From assembly GCA_014323675.1 (NCBI GenBank), contig JACONN010000006.1:62001-126000 (forward strand): 64,000 nucleotides of DNA, given 5' to 3'. Position 1 is the stretch's first letter, and the number at the start of each line of letters is the position of its first letter. Below the pieces are notes generated by a model. The model had not been told where the DNA came from. It was given only the letters and a program-made list of their open reading frames with translations, and ran no database searches. Position numbers and translations under genes: made by a program. Shown piece by piece: positions 26,775 through 36,158 of the stretch. This stretch comes from Hormoscilla sp. GM7CHS1pb. Lineage in GTDB: Bacteria > Cyanobacteriota > Cyanobacteriia > Cyanobacteriales > Desertifilaceae.

Positions 26775-27000
26775 ATTTGTTCGCCTTCCTTAATTGCATC
26801 GGTGGGATAAGCAGTAATCAAAAAACCTTCGCCGTTGAGGCGCTTGGCAACCGCGCATAGCCACCGCTTAGGACGTTCCAATCGATAAAAAAGATATACC
26901 TGTGGGTCTTCTCGACTCCGACAAATTTCATCAGGCATGCGCAATGTTTCCTGCACGTCAACTTCTCTACCCAGCATTATGGGATGCTTGTTGGTGGTAA
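26762..27000 (-). pseudogene. Truncated toxin-like homologue of the 25791 gene
   Basis: Residues TTNKHPIMLGREVDVQETL through FLITAYPTDAIKEGEQIWVK match the C-terminal three quarters of the protein at 25791-26102. A shorter frame could start at Met 26977. The N-terminus is lost upstream of about 27000, where the 230-base direct repeat continues. The DUF2283 partner is intact, leaving an apparent orphan antitoxin. Confidence 0.7.
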
Positions 27001-27230
27001 TAAGTCCAGTAGTAAACTGTGGTGCGAACGGTAAAGCCCAGCGGTGTCGGAACTATAAAGAAAATATCGAATGTCATTTTTGGTTCTATCGCGCATCTGC
27101 TCTATAGTATACCATATAAGGCGATGCCAGAAAAGGGCGAAGCACGGGTCGCGCCCGATCGGGACACCAGACGAGGTCACGGCACCGAATTGAAAATGGT
27201 GCGAGATCGGTGCGTGGGGGGTGTAAGTAG
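26967..27230. repeat. Direct repeat, copy 2 (partner 24527-24760)
   Basis: Closely matches the first copy over CTACCCAGCATTATGGGA to GTGTAAGTAG, including the block AACTATAAAGAAAATATCG. It carries an extra GAGGTCACGGCACC segment near 27175-27205. Confidence 0.8.
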
Positions 27231-27521
27231 ACAGTCGCTGCGCCCGATCGCGCGATCGCACCCTTTATTCAGCATAAAAGTTATCGGTAACACCAGAAGC
27301 TGTAGGGGCGAAGCATTTGGGCGATCGGTGATTGGGATAAACCAATATTTTTCTATCCAAATGCTTCGCCCGGCCCCCGAAGCAAAACCAGGCAAGGGAT
27401 ATGATCGAACGAAGGTGGAATTCCTTTGTCGCGGGGTGGGGGCGAAGCATTGCGTTAGTTAAATGGTTGGTAATGAGCGTTTTCCGATCGCCGCAATGCT
27501 TCGCCCCTACAAGACGATCGC

Positions 27522-27631
27522 GCGATCGCACCCTTTTTCCAGCAGAAAAGCCATCTGGACCACCAGTCGCGTCTACAAAAAGAAAACCCGCGCTAGCGGG
27601 TTTCCCTATTCAAAGATGAAATTGTTAACAG
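27522..27631. repeat. 110-bp interspersed repeat, copy 3
   Basis: Nearly identical to the copy at 25113 over the full 110 bases, including the AAACCCGC/GCGGGTTT hairpin. A fragment of the same repeat is found on the opposite strand near 42075-42140. Confidence 0.8.
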
Positions 27632-28033
27632 AATGTCAGGCGATCGCGTCGGACCAATGTTACACAATATGTAGTAGGGGCACAAGTCAGCGTGTCAGTT
27701 GACTTTCGGGTCAAATCAATGTTGATGTTGGTACCGCGATCGGCTGCGCAACCATGCTTTGTTCATGTAGTCCCACCCTTTAGGTGGGGGGCGGCTACGA
27801 TGTCCTCCAAGCATCGAAGTGCGTCCTCCAGACATCAAGCTCCCCCGAGACATCGATCTGGACCGGGGACATGGAGCGCGCTTTAGACATCGAAGCCAAA
27901 GCGATCGCCCCTTAATGATAGATATATTCGATCGTGGAATAACTCAGTCATGCCCCTCTGTGACTGAGTTATTTTCGCTTTGTGACTGAGTTATTCCTTG
28001 GGGTAATTGTTCAGTTCCTGAAGTAACTTCCTC
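27632..28033. other. Spacer with short imperfect repeats
   Basis: No gene supported. It has a repeat of the GTAGTAGGGGCAC block (about 27670) and several imperfect TCCTCCAGACATC-type units (27799-27880). AATAACTCAGTCA is followed twice by its inverse TGACTGAGTTATT (27937-27996), which could form alternative hairpins just upstream of the next gene. Confidence 0.5.
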
Positions 28034-28969
28034 ATGCCACCGAGTACGAGAGTCATGCCCTGGCGGCACAAGGCTTTGCTTTTCGATAGCGTCGAGACAG
28101 TCTTGCAAAGCCGCGTCGCCAGCACGGCGGGATATATTGCCAATGACTGTGTCGAATATAAATGGTTATTCCGAGAACTGGTAGTAACGGAACATCAGAG
28201 CAAGATCCTCTTTATCAGTCGGGAAAGCATAGCCGAAATGCCCCCTACTCTCATCCGGGAACTGCCCCTGACAGGACTGCAACCAGAAGCTGCCATTGCC
28301 CTGCTGCAAACTTTTCACCTGACCGCCTCAGACACAGAATTAGCACGACTAGCTACAGGCTATCAAGGGCATCCCCAAGCCTTAGAACAGCTAGCCACCT
28401 TAATTATCAATGACTTGGAATTTGCTGGCAACGTCGGCAAGTTTTTGCAGGATAGAGACTGGCTGCTAATTCGGGAGCTAGAAAAGCTGACAGATGAAAT
28501 TATAGCGCGTCTCAGCGACATAGAACGGACATGTCTGGGCCGCATTTCCATCTATCAAACGGCAGAATATTCCCTGGACTGTGGCGCCATTGCTGCTCAG
28601 ATGCCAGAAGTGAGTTTGTATGAATTGAAAGAAGATATCATCCGCGCCCTCAAACGCCGACATTTATTAGAATATCACCCCGAAATCCGATCTTTTCAAC
28701 TGCATCCCCTCCTGCGGGCCAAGGGCGAAATAATGTTATGGAAAAATCCCGAAAACCTGCGCGCAGCCCATCGTCAAGCATACAAATATTTCTTGAATAT
28801 TCCCCTCAAACCGGAAGCGGAATGGCAAGAAATAGAGTACATCAAACCGCTACATTTAGTCCATTACCATGCGAAGCAAGCTGAAGATGAAGAGGAAGCA
28901 GCAGCAGCAATTTCGAGAATAGAATGTCTCTGTAGGGTGGGCACCGCCCACCAGCAAGATGACAGGTAA
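28034..28969 (+). pseudogene. NB-ARC/STAND ATPase fragment
   Basis: A 311-residue frame that matches the middle of cyanobacterial NB-ARC-type STAND ATPases. KWLFRELVVTEHQSKILFIS, SREsIAEMPPT-like sequence and LPLTGLQPEAAIALLQTF are the post-Walker B/sensor region. YQGHPQALEQLATLI and the winged-helix part (LLEYHPEIRSFQLHPLLRAKG) follow. Walker A and its N-terminus are absent. The C-terminus runs into a GTAGGGTGGGCACCGCCCACC palindrome (encoding CRVGTAHQ) that supplies the stop. It is likely a relic of a larger signalling or defence-type protein. Confidence 0.7.
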
Positions 28970-29045
28970 TTTCAGGGCTTAGAATGTAGTCATAATATGT
29001 AGGTTGGGTAGAGCTAGCGCTCTACCCAACCTGACCATTTTCCTC

Positions 29046-29220
29046 GTTCTGGAGGCAGAGCCTCAACCGGGCGTAACCAGGGAGACCCTGGTCACGAGGG
29101 GTTTGTCTTATTTTTCCTCGTTTTCCTCGTTTTCCTCGTTCCTCGTTCCCAGGGAACGAGCACTCTGAGGCGGAGCCTCTTGTCTTATACCATGATTGAG
29201 ATACACCCGATCGCCCGTTG
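29046..29220. repeat. Composite palindromic repeat, copy 1
   Basis: A block of GTTCTGGAGGCAGAGCCTC, TTTTCCTCG tandem units, then CCCAGGGAACGAG and GAGGCGGAGCCTCTTGTC. It repeats in the same order at 29306-29470. These GTTCCC..GGGAAC and GAGGC..GCCTC hairpins belong to a family scattered over the whole window. Confidence 0.75.
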
Positions 29221-29305
29221 ATAATTTTCCTCGTTCCCAGGGAACGAGCACTCTGAGGCGGAGCCTCTTGTCAGTAGCAACCAAATTCCTTAAATGAGGT
29301 ATGTA

Positions 29306-29470
29306 GTTCTGGAGGCAGAGCCTCAACCGAGCGTGACCAGGTCACGAGGGGTTTGTCTTATTTTTCCTCGTTTTCCTCGTTTTCCTCGTTTCCTCGTTCC
29401 CTGGGAACGAGCACTCTGAGGCGGAGCCTCTTGTCTTATACCATGATTGAGATACACCCGATCGCCCGTT
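29306..29470. repeat. Composite palindromic repeat, copy 2
   Basis: Second copy of the block at 29046-29220, ending in the same ATACACCCGATCGCCCGTT just before the nuclease stop codon. Part of the array (GGAACGAG...GCCTCTTGTC) also occurs alone at 29229-29272. Confidence 0.75.
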
Positions 29471-30081
29471 TATAAATCTGCAAACCGCCTCAAAATACTC
29501 AAAACCCGGTATAACTCATTACCCCGGCGATACAAACTAAACTCTTCAGACAACCCGTACTTAGGAGTATCCTGCCGAGTCAGTTTGATAAAGGTGAAAT
29601 GACTGCCATTCGTCATCAAGCCAAAGGTGGGTTTCTCAGGATGAGGATTTTTCAGCATATAAAACAAAGCTTGCGGCAAAGCTTTCACCAGACTAAACTG
29701 TTGATTTTTAGCCTCTATTAATGTCACCCAAAAATTTTGCCGTAAAATCAACACATCAATACTTCCGCGTATAACTTCTTCCTCATCTTCTGTCTCAACT
29801 TTTACCTCAACCTCCGGATGAAAAGGATGACCAAATAAACCTGCTAAGGACAGCAAAGGGCCCAAGACAGCCAGCTTGACAATTTCTTCGTGGAATGGGT
29901 ACTCTTCTAGAGAAAGGAAATCTGCTTTCATCCGATCGAGCCATTCTTTTTCCGCCTCAGTCACCTGTGGCAAATTATATTGCCATTCGGAGAAAAAATC
30001 TTCGTCATCAATAAGCTGGATGCTAAACTTTTCCTTAACATCGTGTAATGTTAATGTACTTGCCTGGATTATTTGTGTCAT
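29470..30081 (-). CDS. Restriction endonuclease-like (type I R subunit N-terminal type) protein
   Basis: A 203-residue protein of a kind often annotated in cyanobacteria as restriction endonuclease subunit R. The PD-(D/E)XK core is visible: GSIDVLILRQNFWVTLIEAKNQ with D109, E119 and K121 spaced as in this fold, followed by LPQALFYML and FGLMTNGSHFTFIKL. No helicase, specificity or methylase gene is nearby. Its role is probably as a stand-alone nuclease-like protein. The start MTQIIQASTLTLHDVKEKFS is the first Met. Confidence 0.8.
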   Translation of the reverse strand: MTQIIQASTLTLHDVKEKFSIQLIDDEDFFSEWQYNLPQVTEAEKEWLDRMKADFLSLEEYPFHEEIVKLAVLGPLLSLAGLFGHPFHPEVEVKVETEDEEEVIRGSIDVLILRQNFWVTLIEAKNQQFSLVKALPQALFYMLKNPHPEKPTFGLMTNGSHFTFIKLTRQDTPKYGLSEEFSLYRRGNELYRVLSILRRFADL

Positions 30082-30135
30082 AGGAATCCCGTGAATTAGT
30101 TGCTGTAATTATAGTATAGAGCAAACGGTGTCTTA

Positions 30136-31099
30136 CTACGAACCAAGTAAATCTTCGGCCAATGCCACCGCACCCCACAGGGGGGCTTCATCTGACAAAG
30201 CAGCAGGAACAATTTCAAAATTAACTTCTGGTAAAGCAGTCTTCCGGGCCACCCGACGCACTGCTTCCCAAAACTTTGCCCCTGCTTTCGTCACGCCTCC
30301 CCCCAACACAAAAAGCTGAGGATTGATCAAATTTGCCACATTCCCAATACCTACTCCTAGGGCCCATCCTGCTACTTCTAATACTTCATTAGCTAGATTA
30401 TCTCCTTCGGCTGCCGCTTGACTGACTAATTGTGCAGTGATATCTGACAAATTATTTCCTGCCAAATTCCGCAATAATTCACCTCGATGTGGTTGCTGCT
30501 GCAAGAACTGCTGCGCTGTTTGGGCAATATGGTCCCGAAGCGAAACGTTCCACACATCCGCGCTTCCCACACAAGCATTTTGGTCCTTCTGGATCGACTA
30601 CTATATGACCTATTTCTCCTGCCATGCCATCAGCACCCCGCCAAGGGCGTCCATTCAGAATCCATCCCCCTCCTACTCCCGTACTGATGGTAATATAAAA
30701 CATGCTCTCGTAACCCTTTCCCGCCCCAAACCGATATTCTCCTAATGCTGCGACATTGGCGTCATTGTCTACGCTGACCGGTGCGCCATATTCGGTTTCT
30801 AAGAGTTCCCGCAGGGGAGTATTTTCCCAACCAGGGACGTGATGGGAAAGCCGTACTGTGCCCGTGGTGGCGTCTACCGGTCCGCCAAAACTTACCCCGA
30901 TCGCCCCTGGTTTTTCTCCTTGCAGCAACTGGTGGATGAGCGATCGCATAATTTCGCGATCGACGGTAGCACCAGCGAAGGGAGGAGAAAGGGCGCGGCG
31001 ACCTTTCTGCCACTTTCTGTCTCCGCTGTGGACGATCGCGGCTGCATGTTTAGTGCCTCCAAAGTCGAGAGCGAGAATTAATTTATTCTGTGAATTCAT
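30136..31099 (-). pseudogene. ROK-family sugar kinase, frameshifted
   Basis: A glucokinase-type ROK protein of about 320 residues. ATG at 31099 gives MNSQNKLILALDFGGTKHAA (phosphate 1 motif). GVSFGGPVDATTG, SVDNDANVAALGEYRFGAG with the catalytic Asp, and the zinc-site GPKCLCGKRGCVERFASG follow. At about 30545 the frame shifts. Adding AT to the ATAT context restores GPYIAQTAQQFL, and the rest (NLINPQLFVLGGGV, ALSDEAPLWGAVALAEDLLG) ends at 30136. A two-base loss explains the break. Confidence 0.85.
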
Positions 31100-31126
31100 T
31101 TTATTAGTCTCCTGGCCCGCCGTGGG

Positions 31127-31275
31127 TTCAAACCCCGCGTTACCAGGCGGGAGCCAGGTAACGAGGCTCAAGTGGGTTAAAACCCACTGAAAACATTATC
31201 TAGAAAGCGTTTACCCTCGTTCCCAGTCTCAGACTGGGAACGATTCTTCGAGGCTCTGCCTCCAATTGTTAATCA
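31127..31275. repeat. Cluster of GTTACC/GGTAAC and GTTCCC/GGGAAC palindromes
   Basis: Contains CGTTACCAGGCGGGAGCC with AGGTAACGAGG (31138-31166), AGTGGGTTAAAACCCACTGA, and CGTTCCCAGTCTCAGACTGG with GAACG (31215-31242). The same hairpin types recur near 33130, 38750-38910, 39000-39050, 54187-54219 and 58357-58388. This is the common interspersed palindrome family of the genome. Confidence 0.7.
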
Positions 31276-31306
31276 TGCCATATTATAGTAAGGGTCTGCT
31301 TTCCTT

Positions 31307-32197
31307 TTAATCGCGGAAGGCGAGAATGTGCTTGGCAGTAATTTCCGGCTTCTCCAGGTGCGGTACGTGACCGCACTCTTCGATCCAGATCAGTTTTGAA
31401 CCCCCGATCGCCCTCTGGAACCTTTCCGCATCGGAGGTTCCCAAAATCTTATCCGAGTCTCCCCACAAAATCAAGGTCTCCTGCGTAACTTCCGAAATGC
31501 GATCGGCCAAAAAGCCGTAACCACCCGTCTTAGTAAAGTCTACCATACTTTGACGCCAATTGGGCATTTTCAGGTGTAGGGATGCACATAAATTAGCATC
31601 AGAGGAAGCCAACTTCCGGTCATAGTAAGCCTTTTGACCGGCATGCTGGCGCACTTTGGGCTGACGCAGAAATTCCGCCGCCAGGTAGACCAAGGGAGTC
31701 AACCAAAATCCCTGCATTGCTGGAGCTTTAGCAAAGCCCGCACTGTCAATTAGCACTAGCTTTTTGACAGCTTCCGGGTAAGAGATGCTAAAATCGATCG
31801 CAGCAGCACCTCCCATGGACACTCCTACCAAAATTACTGGCCGATCGATTAAACTTTGCCAGCAAGCATAGAGATGTGCTTTAATAGTTTCTGGGGTAAT
31901 GCCCGGAATGCGTTCTGTAAAGCCGAAACCTAACAAGTCGATCGCCCAAGTTTCATTTGCAGGGGCCAGTTGGGGGAGAAGGCGGCGGAATTCCAGCACG
32001 GAACTGTCAAAACCGTGCAATAATAAAATCGGGGTGCCGCCTTTCCCCTCATGCAGGTAGGCGGTCGGAATTGGCCGAGCGTTCGTGGCGATCGGCTGAC
32101 ACTGGATCCTTTGGGCCAGAGTAATAGAAGTAGACTCAGTCAGTTGCGTGACTTCCGGGGGTAAGAAACTGCTCGACATAAACAAGGGTGGTAACAA
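31307..32197 (-). CDS. Alpha/beta hydrolase
   Basis: A 296-residue alpha/beta-hydrolase. The oxyanion region is LLLHGFDSS, the nucleophile elbow VGVSMGGAA holds the Ser, and the acid is likely the Asp of ILWGDSDKILG. The catalytic His is in ECGHVPHLEKPE. The architecture fits lipase/esterase or C-C hydrolase-like cyanobacterial proteins of about 280-300 residues. An alternative start is the Met at 32179 (MSSSFLPPEV). The substrate is unknown. Confidence 0.9.
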   Translation of the reverse strand: MLPPLFMSSSFLPPEVTQLTESTSITLAQRIQCQPIATNARPIPTAYLHEGKGGTPILLLHGFDSSVLEFRRLLPQLAPANETWAIDLLGFGFTERIPGITPETIKAHLYACWQSLIDRPVILVGVSMGGAAAIDFSISYPEAVKKLVLIDSAGFAKAPAMQGFWLTPLVYLAAEFLRQPKVRQHAGQKAYYDRKLASSDANLCASLHLKMPNWRQSMVDFTKTGGYGFLADRISEVTQETLILWGDSDKILGTSDAERFQRAIGGSKLIWIEECGHVPHLEKPEITAKHILAFRD

Positions 32198-32299
32198 ATA
32201 GATTTGGTCGATCGGGAGGATTTATATGTTAGATTATAAGAGGAATGGATAGCAATGGCCAAGATTCATGGCAACTCGCTAAGTGGAGGTCAAGCACCG

Positions 32300-33045
32300 A
32301 TGGTACAGGTACAAGAAGTCATCGCTGAGAGAAAAAGAGAAATAATCTATCCCGATAGTGACGGTCAACCAATGGCTGATAATACCAAACAATTCCGCTG
32401 GATTGTGATAATCAAAGAAAACTTGGAAATATTGTTTGCCCCGATCGACGATTTGTTTGTCGCGGGGTATCTATTATGGTATCCGGTTGAGGGAGATAAC
32501 ACAATTCGGCAAGCACCCGATGTGATGGTTGTCTTTGGCAGGCCAAAAGGAGACAGAGGTTCCTACAGACAGTGGGAAGAAGATAACATCGCCCCCCAGG
32601 TGGTGTTTGAAATTCTATCTCCGGGCAACCGACTCAAAGAAATGACCAGGAAACTCGGCTTTTACGAACGCTATGGAGTCCAGGAATATTACATCTATGA
32701 CCCAGAGAGGATGTACTTAGATGGGTTGCAGCGTTCTGGGGAAGCTTAGAAGAGATTGGCCAGATGAATGGTTGGGTTAGTCCCCGGTTGGGAATCAGGT
32801 TTGAACTGACATCAAACGGCCTGGAAATTTATCGTCCTGATGGGCGCAAGTTCCTCACTCCCGTTGAACTGGATCGACTCCGCGAACAGGAACACCAACG
32901 GGCAGAACGGGAACACCAACGGGCAGAACAGGAACGCCAACGGGCTTTGGAAGCAATTATTCAATTGGAACAGGAACAACGGCGCTATCAAGATTTGATA
33001 GCGCGACTGCGCCAACAAGGAATCGATCCCGAACAGCTGTCATAG
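32300..33045 (+). pseudogene. Uma2-family nuclease-like protein, frameshifted
   Basis: Uma2 (DUF820) proteins have a PD-(D/E)XK-like fold and are greatly expanded in cyanobacteria. The first frame (to 32749) has RQAPDVMVVFGRPKGDRGSY, VVFEILSPGNR and YERYGVQEYYIYDPE. The second (from 32764) has GWVSPRLGIRFEL, YRPDGRKFLTPVEL and a C-terminal coiled coil of QRAEQE-type repeats. One base lost near 32746 would join them. ATG at 32300 (MVQVQEVIAERKRE) matches the usual N-terminus better than 32255. Confidence 0.8.
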
Positions 33046-33244
33046 TTCAGCGGGTGCATTTCATAGCATCTTGGAAAAATAATGCTACAATTTTTAAGCA
33101 TTATCCTATTAGTCGGTTTTAACCGACTTTAGCCTCGTTCCCTGGCTCCCGCCTGGGAACGCTCTGGTTTGAACCAGAGGCGGGCTGACAGCGAAGACAA
33201 ATGGTATTACTACGAACTGATGTTATTATACCACAAAAAGCACC

Positions 33245-33583
33245 ATGAATAGGTTAATTTACGAAAATTCAGTTTCCCATCGGGGACATCCGATCGTCCC
33301 CTTTGTCTTTGGCATGGCGGACGGTTACTCCATCTACTCCTATAAGCTACTATCCGATCTGGGACATAAAGGTAAATTCCATAAATCGGAAAATCCCGCT
33401 GGCATCTATTCCGGTAGCATTGCTAGCTTGATTGAAATTGCTAAAGAACATCTCGATCGCCATACAGATGTCCTCAGTCAGGTAGATGATTTCAAATCTC
33501 GATATACCTATCGCCACAATCTGATTATCATCTACCAACAATGCGGCAAATATTTTTACGATCGTTATCCCCCGACAGCTTGA
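33245..33583 (+). CDS. Hypothetical protein, possibly frameshifted
   Basis: A 112-residue protein, MNRLIYENSVSHRGHPIVPF, with HNLIIIYQQCGKYFYDRYPP near its end. I do not recognise it. Shifting the frame by one base after GACAGC (33577) extends it with LRNIAAPKLFLSEQECINWI, which also looks protein-like and runs to about 33667, so the true gene may be about 140 residues long with a one-base loss. No neighbours suggest a role. Confidence 0.5.
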   Translation: MNRLIYENSVSHRGHPIVPFVFGMADGYSIYSYKLLSDLGHKGKFHKSENPAGIYSGSIASLIEIAKEHLDRHTDVLSQVDDFKSRYTYRHNLIIIYQQCGKYFYDRYPPTA

Positions 33584-33759
33584 GAAATATTGCCGCCCCC
33601 AAGCTGTTCCTATCGGAACAAGAATGTATCAACTGGATCGAACAGGGACTCGATCGCCAGCAAGCAACTTCTACAATAATAGGAAATCAGCATGTTAGAA
33701 CTTCCCTCTTGCATAAAATCAGGTAATTTATGCTGCCATAATTCCCGAGAAGAAAAAGA

Positions 33760-34935
33760 TTAATTAAGCTTTTCAATGGCAGCATATTTATGTCGCAATA
33801 AATCTAAATAAAATTCCGCTTGCTTACAGGTCATTTTTTCGCTGTGAGTAATCTTTTCCTTATCAAACAGCACCCGCCCAAACCGGAATATTCCTTCTTG
33901 TTCGGAATGCTTTACTTGCGGCAAACTATTCGGAAAAGGCAAGAACTTTTTCCCGATAGGATAGGGGGTGTGGAAAGAAAACCTGACATCGGGAATGCGA
34001 TCGGAGGCGACGGCTAAATAATACAGAGAGTAGTAATCTTTAATTTGACGCACTGGTTCCCGGAGTCGGTCGTAAAAGCGATCTGGTTCATCATATTCAT
34101 CATCAAAGTCCCGATTGTCCCAAATTATTTTATGAGGGCGATCGGGGCGATAAAAACTTAACTGGGCATAAGGAGACCGCACCAAAACTTTCACAATTTC
34201 ATGCTTCAGTTGATAATATTCCTGTGATTTAGCCCGATACTGGTCAGCATATTTCCTAGCGCGATGAGCCCGGATCTGATATTCCTTCGCCCACCGTGAA
34301 ACCCAGACACACCAATAAGCTAGCTTCAGCACTGGTGCAGCAGCAGCATCTCGAATTTCCCATTGCGCGCACAGTTCTTGCCAAGTTAAACCAAATTCTA
34401 AACGAGCCCGGTTATGTTTTACCTTGGTTTCCTTTGCCTTATATGCTCCTATTTTTCGAGAGCGTTTCAGCAACTGTACGTGAGTGCTGCGCCAAGCCGA
34501 AATCTCCTCTGGAGACAGCCGGGCGATCGCCCTCAGATCGAACAGAGAGAAAACCAAATCCCGGCCATGCTTCCTGACAGAATCAGAACCCACCACAGGC
34601 AGTTTTCCTTCCGACTCCCAACGCTTGCGTTCCGTTCGGGAACATTGCAAAATATACTCTACATTCAGAGGATGCAGGGCCAAAGCCTGGTTAAACCTCT
34701 GGAAAAAACTATCCCATAGTTGGGGATGTTCTAACAGCGTAGCAATCAACCAATCTTTGGTATCCTTACTGGAAACCTTAACCTGGGGAAAACGAGTAGC
34801 TGCCTCCTGCAAGAACTCAATTATATCCGCTTTGACAACTTTGCTACCTATATACCAACTTGCGGCCCCCGGAAAATATTCTTGCCCCGTTAGGTGCTGG
34901 GCAGCTTGGGCAACTACTTCCTTGATATCCTGCAT
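33760..34935 (-). CDS. Hypothetical protein, 391 residues
   Basis: A soluble basic protein, MQDIKEVVAQAAQHLTGQEY. It has a helical N-terminal third, a Lys/Arg-rich centre (LLKRSRKIGAYKAKETKVKH) with a Trp/Tyr-rich stretch (LAYWCVWVSRWAKEY), and a C-terminal part rich in Asp/Tyr (DFDDEYDEPDRFYDRLREP). No motif or family is recognised. The uninterrupted length and codon texture support a real gene. The basic centre could bind nucleic acid, which is speculation. Confidence 0.65.
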   Translation of the reverse strand: MQDIKEVVAQAAQHLTGQEYFPGAASWYIGSKVVKADIIEFLQEAATRFPQVKVSSKDTKDWLIATLLEHPQLWDSFFQRFNQALALHPLNVEYILQCSRTERKRWESEGKLPVVGSDSVRKHGRDLVFSLFDLRAIARLSPEEISAWRSTHVQLLKRSRKIGAYKAKETKVKHNRARLEFGLTWQELCAQWEIRDAAAAPVLKLAYWCVWVSRWAKEYQIRAHRARKYADQYRAKSQEYYQLKHEIVKVLVRSPYAQLSFYRPDRPHKIIWDNRDFDDEYDEPDRFYDRLREPVRQIKDYYSLYYLAVASDRIPDVRFSFHTPYPIGKKFLPFPNSLPQVKHSEQEGIFRFGRVLFDKEKITHSEKMTCKQAEFYLDLLRHKYAAIEKLN

Positions 34936-35057
34936 TTGCTGTTTCTTTGATTGTCAATAATCTGCATTTTTTATTTCAACTCAAAAATGCAATCGCCATG
35001 CTAATATGTTAGCATAATATAGATAGCAATTGTGAACTAACTCAACCCATTACCGTG

Positions 35058-35762
35058 ATGAACTCCAACTCCAACAGGATCGAAACCATCAGTTACTCTC
35101 AGGTAATAGACCTCAGCCATATTATCGACCCCAACATTCCCCGATGGCCAGGGGATCCCCCCGTTGAATTTGAGTCAGTCGCTGAGTTAAACCAAGATGG
35201 TTACTATCTGCGCCGCTTCTCCATGGGAGAACATAGCGGCACTCACATGAATGCACCCAAGAGTTTTTATCCCGATGGTCCCGGAATCGATCGCTATCCC
35301 GCCAAATCCCTGGTTGTCCCATCTGTGGCGATCGATATCTGCGATCGCACTGCTGCCAATCCCGATTATGCCTTAACCAAAGATGACATTCTCAGTTGGG
35401 AAGCAAAGCACGATCGCATCCCCGTCGGCAGTATTGTCCTATTATACACGGGTTGGCAAAACAAGTGGGGCGATGCACGAGCATTTTTGCAGCAATTTCC
35501 CGGATTCGGGACTGAAGCCACCTGCTTTATGCTAGCAGAACGAGGCATTGCCGGAGTTGGAATTGACACCCACGGAGTAGACCCCGCAGTAGACAGCACC
35601 TTCTCTATTAATAAGCTGGTACTTCGAGAGCATAAAATTGTCCTGGAAAATTTGACCAACCTCGATCGCCTGCCTCCTACAGGTGCTACATTAGTAATTG
35701 GCATTCTCCGTCTCCGGGGGGGTTCGGGAACACCTGTATCAGTATTGGCCTTGATTCCCTAA
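35058..35762 (+). CDS. Cyclase-family (kynurenine formamidase-like) hydrolase
   Basis: A 234-residue metal-dependent hydrolase of the cyclase/kynurenine formamidase fold. The signature HSGTHMNAP matches the family HxGTHxDxP metal motif with Asn in place of Asp. YTGWQNKWGDARAFLQQFPG and GVGIDTHGVDPAVDSTFSIN are further conserved blocks. ATG at 35058 is preferred to the GTG three bases upstream. Substrates vary widely in this family, and nothing nearby points to tryptophan breakdown. Confidence 0.88.
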   Translation: MNSNSNRIETISYSQVIDLSHIIDPNIPRWPGDPPVEFESVAELNQDGYYLRRFSMGEHSGTHMNAPKSFYPDGPGIDRYPAKSLVVPSVAIDICDRTAANPDYALTKDDILSWEAKHDRIPVGSIVLLYTGWQNKWGDARAFLQQFPGFGTEATCFMLAERGIAGVGIDTHGVDPAVDSTFSINKLVLREHKIVLENLTNLDRLPPTGATLVIGILRLRGGSGTPVSVLALIP

Positions 35763-35763
35763 T

Positions 35764-35930
35764 TTATATTGTACAATTCTGGATACAATCATCAGGCAAA
35801 CCACTTTCTTTGGCACCATTGACAACATGGTTGACATAGTCCTGACCCAAGGGTAAACCCTCTTCTATCCAGTCAGGTTGGGCAACATAAGTTTCTGCTG
35901 TTATCTCATCCCCCACAACCGTGCTGACCT
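35764..35930 (-). pseudogene. C-terminal relic of a gamma-glutamylcyclotransferase-like protein
   Basis: The minus strand reads VGDEITAETYVAQPDWIEEG, then LPLGQDYVNHVVNGAKESGL before a stop at 35764. The YVAxPDWIxEGLPxxxxYxxHxxxGAxExGLP pattern is the C-terminal end of AIG2/gamma-glutamylcyclotransferase-type proteins. The catalytic N-terminal part is missing. Confidence 0.55.
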
Positions 35931-35954
35931 AGACCGTCAGGCGATCGTAATGGT

Positions 35955-36149
35955 ATGGATATTCTTTTAGACGAACCCACCGCCGCCTTCCTTAGCCGAT
36001 TGGCCGATCGCATTGTCGTGCTAGATAATAGTCCCATTGTCGAAGTGGGCGATCGCGCTCAACTGATGGCCAATGATGGCCTCTATGCGCGGATGTTTCG
36101 CTTACAGGCTTCTAGCTACAATCTCCAAGAGAGTATTGCTAATAGCTAA
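35955..36149 (+). pseudogene. ABC transporter ATPase C-terminal relic with internal deletion
   Basis: ILLDEPTAA (Walker B region) is joined directly to RLADRIVVLDNSPIVEVGDR and LMANDGLYARMFRLQASSY, the last 50 residues of an export-type ABC ATPase. The D-loop and switch region between them are missing and there is no upstream ABC core, so this is a remnant. Confidence 0.7.
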
Positions 36150-36158
36150 CAATTAACC

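Noticed and set aside
28034..28969. The STAND ATPase fragment as a complete defence gene
   Set aside because: Walker A and the N-terminal effector region are absent and the C-terminus stops in a palindromic repeat, so it cannot be a complete NB-ARC protein.
29470..30081. A complete restriction-modification system around the nuclease-like gene
   Set aside because: No methyltransferase, specificity or helicase gene is next to it.
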